A stretch of 7,965 nucleotides of DNA. It comes from Chloroflexota bacterium (GTDB taxonomy: Bacteria > Chloroflexota > Anaerolineae > Anaerolineales > UBA11579). Under the pieces are notes generated by a model. That model saw only the letters and a list, made by a program, of their open reading frames with translations, was not told the DNA's origin and did no database searches. Position 1 is the first letter of the stretch, and every line of letters starts with the position of its first letter. Shown one piece after another: positions 1-5,704 of this stretch. Location of the stretch: assembly GCA_003250455.1 (NCBI GenBank), contig QKGK01000524.1, forward strand, positions 1 to 7,965, given 5' to 3'. The position numbers and the translations under genes were made by a program.

Positions 1-429
1 CTGGACGGCAACCGGCTTGAAATGCTCAATGCAGATGGCGAGGTTATCCTGGTCTTTGCATTGGATCAAGCTGCAGTTGATGTAGACCTCACAAGCCTGG
101 CAGGCAGCGAATGGCGGGTGCGGACGGTTGACAATGAAGGTTTGATCCCCCGCAGCGAGATCACCCTGCGCTTTTTAGGTTCGGACATGGTAAACGGATT
201 CGGCGGCTGCCGCGGCTATGAAGCGACCTACATGCAGACAGATGCGGGCATCCGATTTACTTCCATCTCGATGAATGAAGAAGTCTGCAATGATGATGCC
301 CGGCTGCTCCAGGAGCAGGATTTCACCGACTATCTTTCCAACGCCGAGCATTTGGAAATGATTGATGGGTTGCTGGTTTTGCGGACTGTGCAAGGGGTTG
401 AGGTGGTGTTTGGGCAGGTGGGGGATTAA
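1..429 (+). CDS. META (HslJ-like) domain protein, C-terminal part, 5' truncated
   Basis: The reading frame is open from base 1, so the gene begins outside the window; 142 residues are visible before the TAA at 427-429. Residues about 31-138 fit a META domain, the fold of the heat-shock protein HslJ: a start like LAGSEWRV (33-40), the hydrophobic strand EITLRF (53-58), the hallmark NGFGGCRGYEATY (65-77), a strand IRFTSIS (84-90) followed by a Cys (96), and a closing pair of strands around LLVLRT and VEVVFG. Residues 1-21 (LDGNRLEMLN, then VILVFAL) look like the last two strands of another META domain, so the whole protein probably has at least two in tandem. META proteins are usually envelope or secreted proteins without known enzymatic activity. 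A signal peptide cannot be checked because the start is missing. No convincing terminator follows; only an A/T-only inverted repeat (429-435 with 440-446) lies at the stop codon. The domain call is fairly secure; a precise function cannot be given. Confidence 0.8.
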   Translation: MDGNRLEMLNADGEVILVFALDQAAVDVDLTSLAGSEWRVRTVDNEGLIPRSEITLRFLGSDMVNGFGGCRGYEATYMQTDAGIRFTSISMNEEVCNDDARLLQEQDFTDYLSNAEHLEMIDGLLVLRTVQGVEVVFGQVGD

Positions 430-517
430 TATTTTTTTTAAAATATATTTCAACTTAGACATTTTAAATTTCTGCCGGTTTCATTGATCAATGTGAACGT
501 TAGAAAAAGCATGTAAT

Positions 518-541
518 TGCAGGGGTATGCATACCCCTGCA
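518..541. repeat. Perfect 24-bp palindrome
   Basis: Bases 518-529 (TGCAGGGGTATG) are followed directly by their exact reverse complement at 530-541 (CATACCCCTGCA), with no spacer. A perfect palindrome of this length is unlikely by chance. The CCCCTGC end recurs at 571-577, after the neighbouring hairpin. The element may be part of a dispersed palindromic repeat or a binding site for a dimeric protein; the sequence alone does not decide. Confidence 0.75.
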
Positions 542-547
542 CCCCAC

Positions 548-569
548 CTGGGGAGGGAGGCCTCCCCAG
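548..569. repeat. Inverted repeat, 9-bp arms, 4-nt loop
   Basis: CTGGGGAGG at 548-556 pairs perfectly with CCTCCCCAG at 561-569 around the loop GAGG. It lies 6 bases after the 24-bp palindrome and is not followed by a T-tract, so it is not a normal intrinsic terminator. The two palindromes with the repeated CCCCTGC look like one composite element, probably a dispersed repeat. Copies elsewhere in the genome cannot be checked from this window. Confidence 0.65.
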
Positions 570-734
570 ACCCCTGCCAAAAACGGCGAAGTGCGCTTTG
601 CAAAGGAACCTCGAGTGTTCCTCTCAAGGGGAGATGCAAGAAGTGGGGCCATGGGCTTAAAACCTTGAAAGCGCTATCAGGAAGGGACAAAGGCAACCTC
701 CATTCTCAATGAACCCAAAAAAATTTCCCTCCAA

Positions 735-762
735 TGTCATGCCCGCGCAGGCGGGCATCCAC
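735..762 (+). repeat. REP-like palindromic repeat, copy 1
   Basis: The 28-bp element has a core of two perfect 8-bp arms, ATGCCCGC (739-746) and GCGGGCAT (751-758), around the loop GCAG. A near-identical element in reverse orientation lies at 1769-1796 (26 of 28 positions match after reverse complementing). Palindromes of the type GTCATnCCCGC...GCGGGnATCCA are common as dispersed intergenic repeats in many bacteria, so this is most likely a REP-like repeat. It does not act as a terminator here because no T-tract follows on the + strand. Confidence 0.75.
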
Positions 763-799
763 AAAACAGGTTTGATAAATTGATTATCCATCAGTATCT

Positions 800-856
800 G
801 GTGAGATATAGCAAAAATGATCCTATAAATTTACGCCTTTAGCTATATCTATCACC
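800..856. repeat. Interrupted inverted repeat upstream of the GH114 promoter
   Basis: GGTGAGATATAGC (800-812) is complementary over all 13 bases to 842-856 (GCTATATC, then TCACC), with a two-base bulge (TA, 850-851) in the right arm and a 29-base interval between arms. It ends 9 bases before the -35 box at 866. If the promoter call is right, this DNA is not in the GH114 mRNA, so a role as operator half-sites is as likely as a hairpin. The half-site centres are about 43 bp apart, close to four helical turns. It could also be the 3' hairpin of an upstream transcript or the remains of a small mobile element. Confidence 0.6.
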
Positions 857-865
857 CATGTAATG

Positions 866-895
866 TTGACATCCTCTGTTGTTCCCCTCTACAAT
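866..895 (+). promoter_or_regulatory. Sigma-70-type promoter of the GH114 gene, probably leaderless
   Basis: A perfect -35 box TTGACA (866-871) is followed after 18 bp by TACAAT (890-895), one mismatch from the -10 consensus. Transcription would start about 6-8 bases after the -10 box, at 901-903, which coincides with the ATG at 901. The only purine run before that ATG is GGGG at 896-899, too close to serve as a normal Shine-Dalgarno site. The simplest reading is a leaderless mRNA. Confidence 0.65.
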
Positions 896-900
896 GGGGC

Positions 901-1740
901 ATGATCAATTTCAAAAAAATCTCCCTTGTATTTGTCTTACTGCTGGCAGCCTGCTCCCAGGCAGAAGAGCCAGCCTCCCCCACCGCAACCAGCCGTCCAA
1001 TACCCACCCTCCCTCCCGGCGAAGCCGAATGGTGGCAGCCAGGCGTGGATACCAGCTTCCATATCCAGTATGAAGGCGAAATCGATCTCTCCCTGGGGGT
1101 GGATGTTTACAACCTGGACCTGTTTGAGACCACAGCAGCGATGATTGCCAGCCTGCACGATCGCGGCGTGCGGGTGGTGTGCTACTTCAGCGCCGGGTCT
1201 TTCGAGGACTGGCGGCCCGACGTGGATTCCTTCCCGGAGGCGGTCATCGGAGAACCGCTGGAAGGCTGGGAAGGCGAAGCCTGGCTGGATATCCGCGAGA
1301 ACGAAGCGCTGGCGCCGGTGATGACTGCCCGGCTGGACCTGGCCGCCCAAAAAGGGTGTGACGGTGTTGACCCCGACAACGTAAACGCCTATACGCAGGA
1401 ATCCGGGTTCGCGCTGACTGCCGCAGACCAGATGGCGTATAACCGCTGGCTGGCGGAAGAGGCCCACAGCCGCGGCCTGGCAGTAGGTCTGAAGAATGAC
1501 CTGGAGCAGATATCCGATCTGGTGGACGCGTTTGACTTTGCCGTCAACGAGGAGTGTTTTGCATACGATGAATGCGACCTGCTACTGCCCTTTATCCAGC
1601 AGGGCAAGCCGGTCTTTGGCATCGAGTATGAGGGCAGACCAGCCAAATTCTGCCCGCAGGCGAATACGTTGGGGTTCCAGACGGTCTATAAAAATCTGGA
1701 TTTGGACGAATTCCAGAAGCCCTGCTGGGAAGAACAATAG
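901..1740 (+). CDS. GH114-family glycoside hydrolase (endo-alpha-1,4-polygalactosaminidase-like) lipoprotein
   Basis: This 279-residue protein is a predicted lipoprotein: Lys5-Lys6, a hydrophobic core, and the lipobox LAAC with the lipid-bearing Cys at 18, then a Pro/Thr-rich linker to about residue 40. Residues about 44-275 match the GH114 (TM1410-like) TIM-barrel family: WWQPG (44-48), DVYNLD (68-73), CYFSAGS (94-100), WRPD (104-107), WLDIR (128-132), KGCDGVDPDN (151-160), AYNRWLAEEAH (179-189), GLKND (196-200), NEECF (216-220), IEYEG (241-245), KFC (249-251). Characterised family members cut alpha-1,4-linked galactosamine polymers. By analogy, the acidic residues in DGVDPDN and NEEC are the likely catalytic ones; this is inference. 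All expected motifs are present and the length is normal. The ATG at 901 is chosen because it gives a complete signal peptide, no in-frame start lies close upstream, and the next Met is residue 81. The gene stands alone between two inverted REP-like repeats. Confidence 0.88.
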   Translation: MINFKKISLVFVLLLAACSQAEEPASPTATSRPIPTLPPGEAEWWQPGVDTSFHIQYEGEIDLSLGVDVYNLDLFETTAAMIASLHDRGVRVVCYFSAGSFEDWRPDVDSFPEAVIGEPLEGWEGEAWLDIRENEALAPVMTARLDLAAQKGCDGVDPDNVNAYTQESGFALTAADQMAYNRWLAEEAHSRGLAVGLKNDLEQISDLVDAFDFAVNEECFAYDECDLLLPFIQQGKPVFGIEYEGRPAKFCPQANTLGFQTVYKNLDLDEFQKPCWEEQ

Positions 1741-1768
1741 TGTAAGTCCAGTCCAGGGCGTTTTTTTT

Positions 1769-1796
1769 GTGGATGCCCGCCTCCGCGGGCATGATA
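1769..1796 (-). repeat. REP-like palindromic repeat, copy 2 (inverted)
   Basis: This copy has the same 8-bp arms as the one at 735-762, ATGCCCGC (1773-1780) and GCGGGCAT (1785-1792), here around CTCC. Read on the minus strand it matches copy 1 at 26 of 28 positions, and both are followed on that reading by CACAAAA. A run of eight T precedes it at 1761-1768 on the + strand, on the wrong side of the hairpin for a + strand terminator. The two copies enclose the GH114 gene with its promoter. Confidence 0.75.
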
Positions 1797-1882
1797 TGAG
1801 AAGGCCAATTTTCCTTGTTTGCAGGCCGATAGATTAACCATGATCGTCTTTACCCCCTAAAATTTCCACCTCCCAAAATTCC

Positions 1883-1909
1883 AGAACCGGTAAAATTGCC
1901 GGTTCTTTT
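1883..1909 (+). terminator. Terminator-like hairpin (possibly an operator) before the nuclease gene
   Basis: AGAACCGGTA (1883-1892) pairs with TGCCGGTTCT (1897-1906) around the loop AAAT, giving a 10-bp stem with one T:G wobble, and the right arm runs into TTTT (1906-1909). This is the form of a short intrinsic terminator and could end the GH114 transcript about 165 bases after its stop codon. The T-tract is short. The hairpin also abuts the extended -10 promoter of the next gene (1909-1917) and covers its -35 zone, so a role as a palindromic operator is a fair alternative. Confidence 0.55.
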
Positions 1910-1917
1910 GGTATACT
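1909..1917 (+). promoter_or_regulatory. Extended -10 promoter of the nuclease gene
   Basis: TGGTATACT (1909-1917) is an extended -10 element (TGn plus TATACT, one mismatch to TATAAT). No good -35 box is found 16-18 bp upstream, as is usual for this promoter class. Predicted start is near 1924, leaving a leader of about 24 bases with the Shine-Dalgarno-like GAAGGGA (1935-1941) six bases before the ATG at 1948. The ten bases TGGTATACTC recur in front of gatC at 5705-5714. Confidence 0.55.
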
Positions 1918-1947
1918 CGACAGCAGACAAACCTGAAGGGAAAACCC

Positions 1948-4900
1948 ATGAAAAAAGCGTTCTTGATCCTGATGTCTCTTTTGGCGAGCTTGCTGCTGCT
2001 GACCGCCTGCTCCCCCACCCCTGAACCCACCGTCACACCCACCAGCAGCGCTCCCGTCGTCACCGCCGGCGGCGATCACCTGCTGATCAGCGAGGTGATG
2101 GCCGGGGCCGAAGGCAACAATACCTACGATTTTATTGAGCTGTATAACCCTACGCTCTCCCCCATCGACCTCAAAGGGTATGCGCTCTGGCATGTGCTCA
2201 ACACCGGCGAAGAAGAAGTCCTGGTGTATGTTTGGGAGGAAAGCTCCCTGGTCCCCCCACAGGGACACTACCTGCTCGGTCAGGAAACCCAGGACTATGG
2301 CCTGGTCAGTGATGCGCTCTTTACCCATCCGCTGGTGCCCAGCCGCGGCGGGCTGATCCTGCGGGATGCAGATCGGGAAACGGTGGACAGCCTGGGCTGG
2401 GGCAATGCGCCGGAAGAAACCGTGGAAGGCCGGGCCGCTCCAGCCATGGAGAACGGCGTCTCGCTGGAGCGCATTCCCGGCGGTTCGAATGGCAACAGCA
2501 CCGATACGGATAACAACGCCGCGGACTTCGTCCTCAACCCCTCCCCCGAACCGCAGAACACCGGCAGCTCGGTGACGCCTGCGCTGGGTGGGAAACTGAA
2601 CTTCAACGTGATCCCTCCGGAGACCGTCCCGCCGGGCGAGACCTTCGAGATCACCCTGCAGCTTGAAAACTATACCGGGGAAACCCTGGATGCGCTCAAT
2701 GCAGTTGTAATCCTGCCGGACAACCTGACCATCGATGCCGTGGGAGAAAACCTCTCGCTGGATGGACAAACCGTTACCTGGCAGCTTGCCAGCCTGGAAA
2801 ATGGCGCCAGCGCCAGTGCCGCTGTCACGGCCACCGCCCCGTGGACTTACCTGACGCTCAACACCCACAGCTATTACGCTGAAGCCGCCAACTGGCCGCT
2901 GGCCGTGTTCGGCCCGCGGGTGGTCACGGAAGTGACCGGCGGATCGATTCCGATCGCCACTGCCCGGGAACTGGTCGGGCAGGAAGTGGTCATTGAGGGC
3001 ATCGCTACCATGTACGTGGGCGGCTATTATGCCGGCAGCGGGGCCAAGTTCTACATGGCCGATGAGACCGGCGGGGCGCAGATCTACGTGGCCGGGGCCG
3101 GCAGCACACTGGATGTGCAGATCGGCGACCACGTGCGCGTCCAGGGGGTGGTGACCGTTTACCGTGACTCGATCGAGATCATCCCCAATTCAGAGGCCAA
3201 GGTCGAGATCCTCGGGCATGATGCCGGGGACGTTGCACCGCTTCCGGTCAGCGTGGGGGAAGCAGCCAACAACAAGACTACCCTCCCCGGCACACTGGTG
3301 CAGGTGGAAGGCAACCTGGGCCGGGTGGAAGAATTCTCTTACAGCTACGAACTGGATGTAGTGGACGAAGCAGGCCAGCTGCTGACCGTGTACGTGGATA
3401 AAGAGACCGGTATGACCATCGAGACGGTTGAGCCCGGCCAGCGTTACAAGATCAACGGGATCATGGAAATGCTGGACGGCAGCCTGAAACTGTACCCGCG
3501 CGTGCAGGCAGATCTGCAGCAGGTCTACCCCGAAACCCTGATGATCTCAGCCGAATCTGCTGTCTCGGTGGAAGCCGGGGAGACCTTCGAAATCCTGCTG
3601 CACGTATTCAACTATACCAAAGCGCCAGTGGAGAACGTGTCCGTGAGCCTCCCAATCCCAGACGGGCTGGAGGTGCTCGAGATCGGGCAGGATGGCGTAT
3701 TGGAAGACGACGCGATCACCTGGACGATCCCACAGATTGCCGGGGATGGCGCATCCGAAAACGTCTCCCTGCAAGCCAGCGTGGCCGCCGGGGTAGATTA
3801 TGTCACCCTGGCAGGCTACCAGGCCAGCGCGGACGGGTTTGCAGACCCGATCCCAGGTGAGACGACCTACACCTTTGCCGGCGGCAGTGTGCCTGTCTGG
3901 GCGATCCAGGGCAGCGGGACGCACTCGCCGTATGTCAACACGTACGTGGAAACCGAGGGCGTGGTCACCGGTGTGTTCCCGGAACTGGATGGTTTCTGGA
4001 TCCAGGACCGCACGGACGATGGCGACCCGGCGACCTCTCCGGGGCTGTTCATCTATACCGAGCTGTTCGACGCCGAGGTAACATCCGGCGATCTGGTTTC
4101 TGTTAAAGGTGTGGTGAAGGAATATTACCAGCAGACCGAGCTGGCCCTGGGTTCGCCCGTCAACCTGGAAGTGCTCCAGTCGGGCGTGCCGTTACCTGCA
4201 CCGGTGGCGCTTGACCCGCCCGCTGATGAAGCGGCATCGCTGGCTTACTTTGAATCGCTGGAAGGCGCACTGGTGACCGTCAACCAGGATGCGATAGTGG
4301 TCGATTCGACCGACCGCTACGGCGAATATGCCTTTGTGCTTGCCAGCGAGGGACGTGTGCGGCTCTTCCAGGGGGAGGCAAACGGGATCATTATGATGGC
4401 GGACGATGGCAGTTCGGCAACACATGAAGACCAGTCCACCCTGGGGTACGTGGTCACCACCGGCGACACCATCCGCAGCCTGACCGGGCCGCTGGCCTAC
4501 ACCTTCAGCAATTACAAGATCGAACCGCTGGCTGAACCCACGGTGATCCCCGGCGGACGCAGCTACGAACCGCTCCCAGCCCTGGAAGCCGGGCAGTTCA
4601 GCCTGATGACCTGGAACGTGGAGAACCTGTTCGACTTTGTCGATCCGCACCCCTCCAGCCCGCCGCTGCCGACCGTTTCGGAATACAAGCAGCAGATTGC
4701 CAAGGTGGCGGCCACCATCGTGGCGGTCAGCGCGCCGACGGTGATCGGCTTGCAGGAAGTGGAGAACATCGGCGTACTGGAAGACATTGCCGAACACGAA
4801 CTGGTTGCCAGTTATGGCTACATCCCGGTGCTGATCGAAGGCACGGACAGCCGCGGCATCGACGTGGGCTACCTGGTGCGCGGCGATATGGCCGAAGTGC

Positions 4901-5421
4901 TGGGGGTGGAGCAGTACCCGGCTCCGGAAGGCATCACCAGCCGTCCTCCGCTGCTGGTCAAGGTGCAGATCGAGGGGTCGGATACGGTGGTGTACGTGCT
5001 CAACAACCACTTTACCAGCATGAGCGGCGGCGAAGCCGCCACCGAGCCGCGGCGCAACGCCCAGGCCGCCTGGAATGTGGAAGTGATGGACGAACTGCTG
5101 TCCGCTGACCCGGGTGAAAACCTGGCAGTGATCGGCGACCTGAACTCGTACTACAACTCCCTGCCGATCCAGACCCTGCGCGATGGCGGATTGGTGCATG
5201 CCTTCGACCGGCTGCCCGCCGGGGAACGCTACACTTACATCTACGAGGGCGTTTCGCAGACGCTGGACCATATCCTGATGACCCCGGCACTGGACAGCCT
5301 GGTGAGCCAGGTGACCGTCCTGCACGTCAATGCCGACTTCCCGATCAGCGCGGCGGACGATGTCTCCCCGCTGCATAAATCCGATCACGACCCGGTGATC
5401 GTGGTCTTTTCAGCACCCTAA
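1948..5421 (+). CDS. Multidomain surface lipoprotein with lamin-tail, Ig-like, OB-like and EEP nuclease domains
   Basis: This is a 1157-residue predicted lipoprotein: Lys2-Lys3, a hydrophobic run, lipobox LTAC with Cys21, then a Pro/Thr linker. Modules in order: lamin-tail domain about 44-155 (LLISEVMAG, DFIELYNPT, then LILRDADRETVDSLGWG); Ig-like domain about 216-325; OB-like region about 333-425 and probably a second to 525; a second Ig-like domain about 531-640; an OB-like region about 647-745 of the type found in secreted nucleases (IQGSG, then FWIQDRTDDGDPATS); and a C-terminal endonuclease/exonuclease/phosphatase domain about 884-1156. The last keeps the family's active-site motifs: TWNVENLF (Asn890), LQEVEN (Glu937), GIDVGYL (Asp972), NNHFTS (His1021), GDLNSY (Asp1064, Asn1066), LDHIL (Asp1107) and SDHDP (Asp1146, His1147). 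It is likely a metal-dependent nuclease or phosphodiesterase acting outside the membrane, perhaps for extracellular DNA or phosphate scavenging. The start has a Shine-Dalgarno-like GAAGGGA and its own promoter. Substrate cannot be fixed: relatives include DNases and other phosphoesterases. No sorting signal is seen at the C-terminus. Confidence 0.88.
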   Translation: MKKAFLILMSLLASLLLLTACSPTPEPTVTPTSSAPVVTAGGDHLLISEVMAGAEGNNTYDFIELYNPTLSPIDLKGYALWHVLNTGEEEVLVYVWEESSLVPPQGHYLLGQETQDYGLVSDALFTHPLVPSRGGLILRDADRETVDSLGWGNAPEETVEGRAAPAMENGVSLERIPGGSNGNSTDTDNNAADFVLNPSPEPQNTGSSVTPALGGKLNFNVIPPETVPPGETFEITLQLENYTGETLDALNAVVILPDNLTIDAVGENLSLDGQTVTWQLASLENGASASAAVTATAPWTYLTLNTHSYYAEAANWPLAVFGPRVVTEVTGGSIPIATARELVGQEVVIEGIATMYVGGYYAGSGAKFYMADETGGAQIYVAGAGSTLDVQIGDHVRVQGVVTVYRDSIEIIPNSEAKVEILGHDAGDVAPLPVSVGEAANNKTTLPGTLVQVEGNLGRVEEFSYSYELDVVDEAGQLLTVYVDKETGMTIETVEPGQRYKINGIMEMLDGSLKLYPRVQADLQQVYPETLMISAESAVSVEAGETFEILLHVFNYTKAPVENVSVSLPIPDGLEVLEIGQDGVLEDDAITWTIPQIAGDGASENVSLQASVAAGVDYVTLAGYQASADGFADPIPGETTYTFAGGSVPVWAIQGSGTHSPYVNTYVETEGVVTGVFPELDGFWIQDRTDDGDPATSPGLFIYTELFDAEVTSGDLVSVKGVVKEYYQQTELALGSPVNLEVLQSGVPLPAPVALDPPADEAASLAYFESLEGALVTVNQDAIVVDSTDRYGEYAFVLASEGRVRLFQGEANGIIMMADDGSSATHEDQSTLGYVVTTGDTIRSLTGPLAYTFSNYKIEPLAEPTVIPGGRSYEPLPALEAGQFSLMTWNVENLFDFVDPHPSSPPLPTVSEYKQQIAKVAATIVAVSAPTVIGLQEVENIGVLEDIAEHELVASYGYIPVLIEGTDSRGIDVGYLVRGDMAEVLGVEQYPAPEGITSRPPLLVKVQIEGSDTVVYVLNNHFTSMSGGEAATEPRRNAQAAWNVEVMDELLSADPGENLAVIGDLNSYYNSLPIQTLRDGGLVHAFDRLPAGERYTYIYEGVSQTLDHILMTPALDSLVSQVTVLHVNADFPISAADDVSPLHKSDHDPVIVVFSAP

Positions 5422-5454
5422 CCTTCGGAAGAGAATCCTTTGATATTCGGTAGA

Positions 5455-5494
5455 GGCGCACAGCTGTGTGTGGCGGCGCACGGCGGTGCGCCGC
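5455..5494. repeat. Two tandem ~20-bp palindromic units
   Basis: The right unit is a strong hairpin: GCGGCGCAC (5473-5481) and GTGCGCCGC (5486-5494) around GGCG. The left unit (5455-5474) aligns with the right one (5475-5494) at 14 of 20 positions and keeps a shorter palindrome, CACAGCTGTG (5459-5468). This looks like a tandem copy of one GC-rich palindromic repeat, with the left copy decayed. It lies 34 bases after the nuclease stop and may stabilise or end that mRNA, although it lacks a T-tract. Confidence 0.6.
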
Positions 5495-5566
5495 TAACAT
5501 TGGCACTTCACTTATCAATTTCAGCGAACAAATTTGGATTGGGTGCCATGTTTGGGGTTGGTCGGT

Positions 5567-5611
5567 GGATCCTTCGCTAAACGATGCTTTTCATCGTCGC
5601 TCAGGGTGACA
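5567..5611 (-). repeat. Dispersed-repeat-like element with internal hairpin
   Basis: On the minus strand this 45-bp stretch begins TGTCACCCTGAGCGA and ends GCGAAGGATCC. It closely resembles a short intergenic repeat, of the type TGTCAnCCTGAGCGAAGCGAAGGATC, that I recognise as widespread in environmental bacterial genomes. Here the two halves are separated by an insert carrying a 6-bp hairpin, ACGATG (5581-5586) with CATCGT (5592-5597). The match is from memory; a genome search is needed to prove it is repeated in this organism. Confidence 0.5.
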
Positions 5612-5621
5612 CAGCACCAGC

Positions 5622-5651
5622 ATCTGTGTTTATCTGTGCAAATCCGTGGTT
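5622..5651. repeat. Three imperfect 10-bp tandem units
   Basis: Three adjoining decamers, ATCTGTGTTT (5622-5631), ATCTGTGCAA (5632-5641) and ATCCGTGGTT (5642-5651), share the core ATCYGTG. Strings of ATCTGTGTnn decamers are a familiar dispersed intergenic repeat in many environmental bacteria. The 10-bp period puts each core on the same face of the helix, but no function is shown by the sequence. Confidence 0.55.
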
Positions 5652-5704
5652 CCATTAAATATATTTTCCCAGCGACAAAATTTCGCAATCTACCCGGTTG
5701 ACAG

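Larger units (their letters stand above)
430..900. other. Intergenic region rich in inverted repeats, no credible gene
   Basis: This 471-base gap has no reading frame with a plausible start, ribosome site and protein-like composition; the short frames at 481-696 (-) and 527-712 (+) give Arg/Pro/Lys-rich translations that match no family I know. Its content, in order: an A/T-rich stretch after the META gene stop, a cluster of palindromes at 518-569 with smaller inverted repeats to about 622 (604-609 with 617-622), a REP-like palindrome at 735-762, an interrupted inverted repeat at 800-856, and the promoter of the GH114 gene at 866-895. Composition changes sharply, from G/C-rich around 519-660 to A/T-rich around 763-865, which suggests that separate elements were put together here. 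Confidence 0.7.

Noticed and set aside
429..446. Inverted repeat ATATTTT/AAAATAT at the META gene stop as terminator
   Set aside because: The stem is made only of A:T pairs and is too weak to call as an intrinsic terminator.
527..712. Small + strand open frame (61 codons)
   Set aside because: It begins inside the 24-bp palindrome, has no ribosome site, and its Arg/Lys/Pro-rich product looks like translated repeat DNA.
1751..1792. T8 run beside the REP-like hairpin as a terminator of the GH114 gene
   Set aside because: The T-run precedes the hairpin on the + strand and no stable stem is seen before the T-run.
735..1796. The REP-bracketed GH114 unit as a proven composite transposon
   Set aside because: There is no transposase gene and no target-site duplication outside the repeats, so only the repeat pair is reported.
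1834..3132. Long minus-strand open frame (432 codons) opposite the nuclease gene
   Set aside because: It mirrors a GC-rich coding strand; the translation is rich in His, Gly, Arg and Gln without recognisable motifs, while the + strand has clear domains.
4192..5388. Minus-strand open frame of 398 codons opposite the EEP domain
   Set aside because: It is a shadow of the nuclease frame, whose active-site motifs show which strand is coding.
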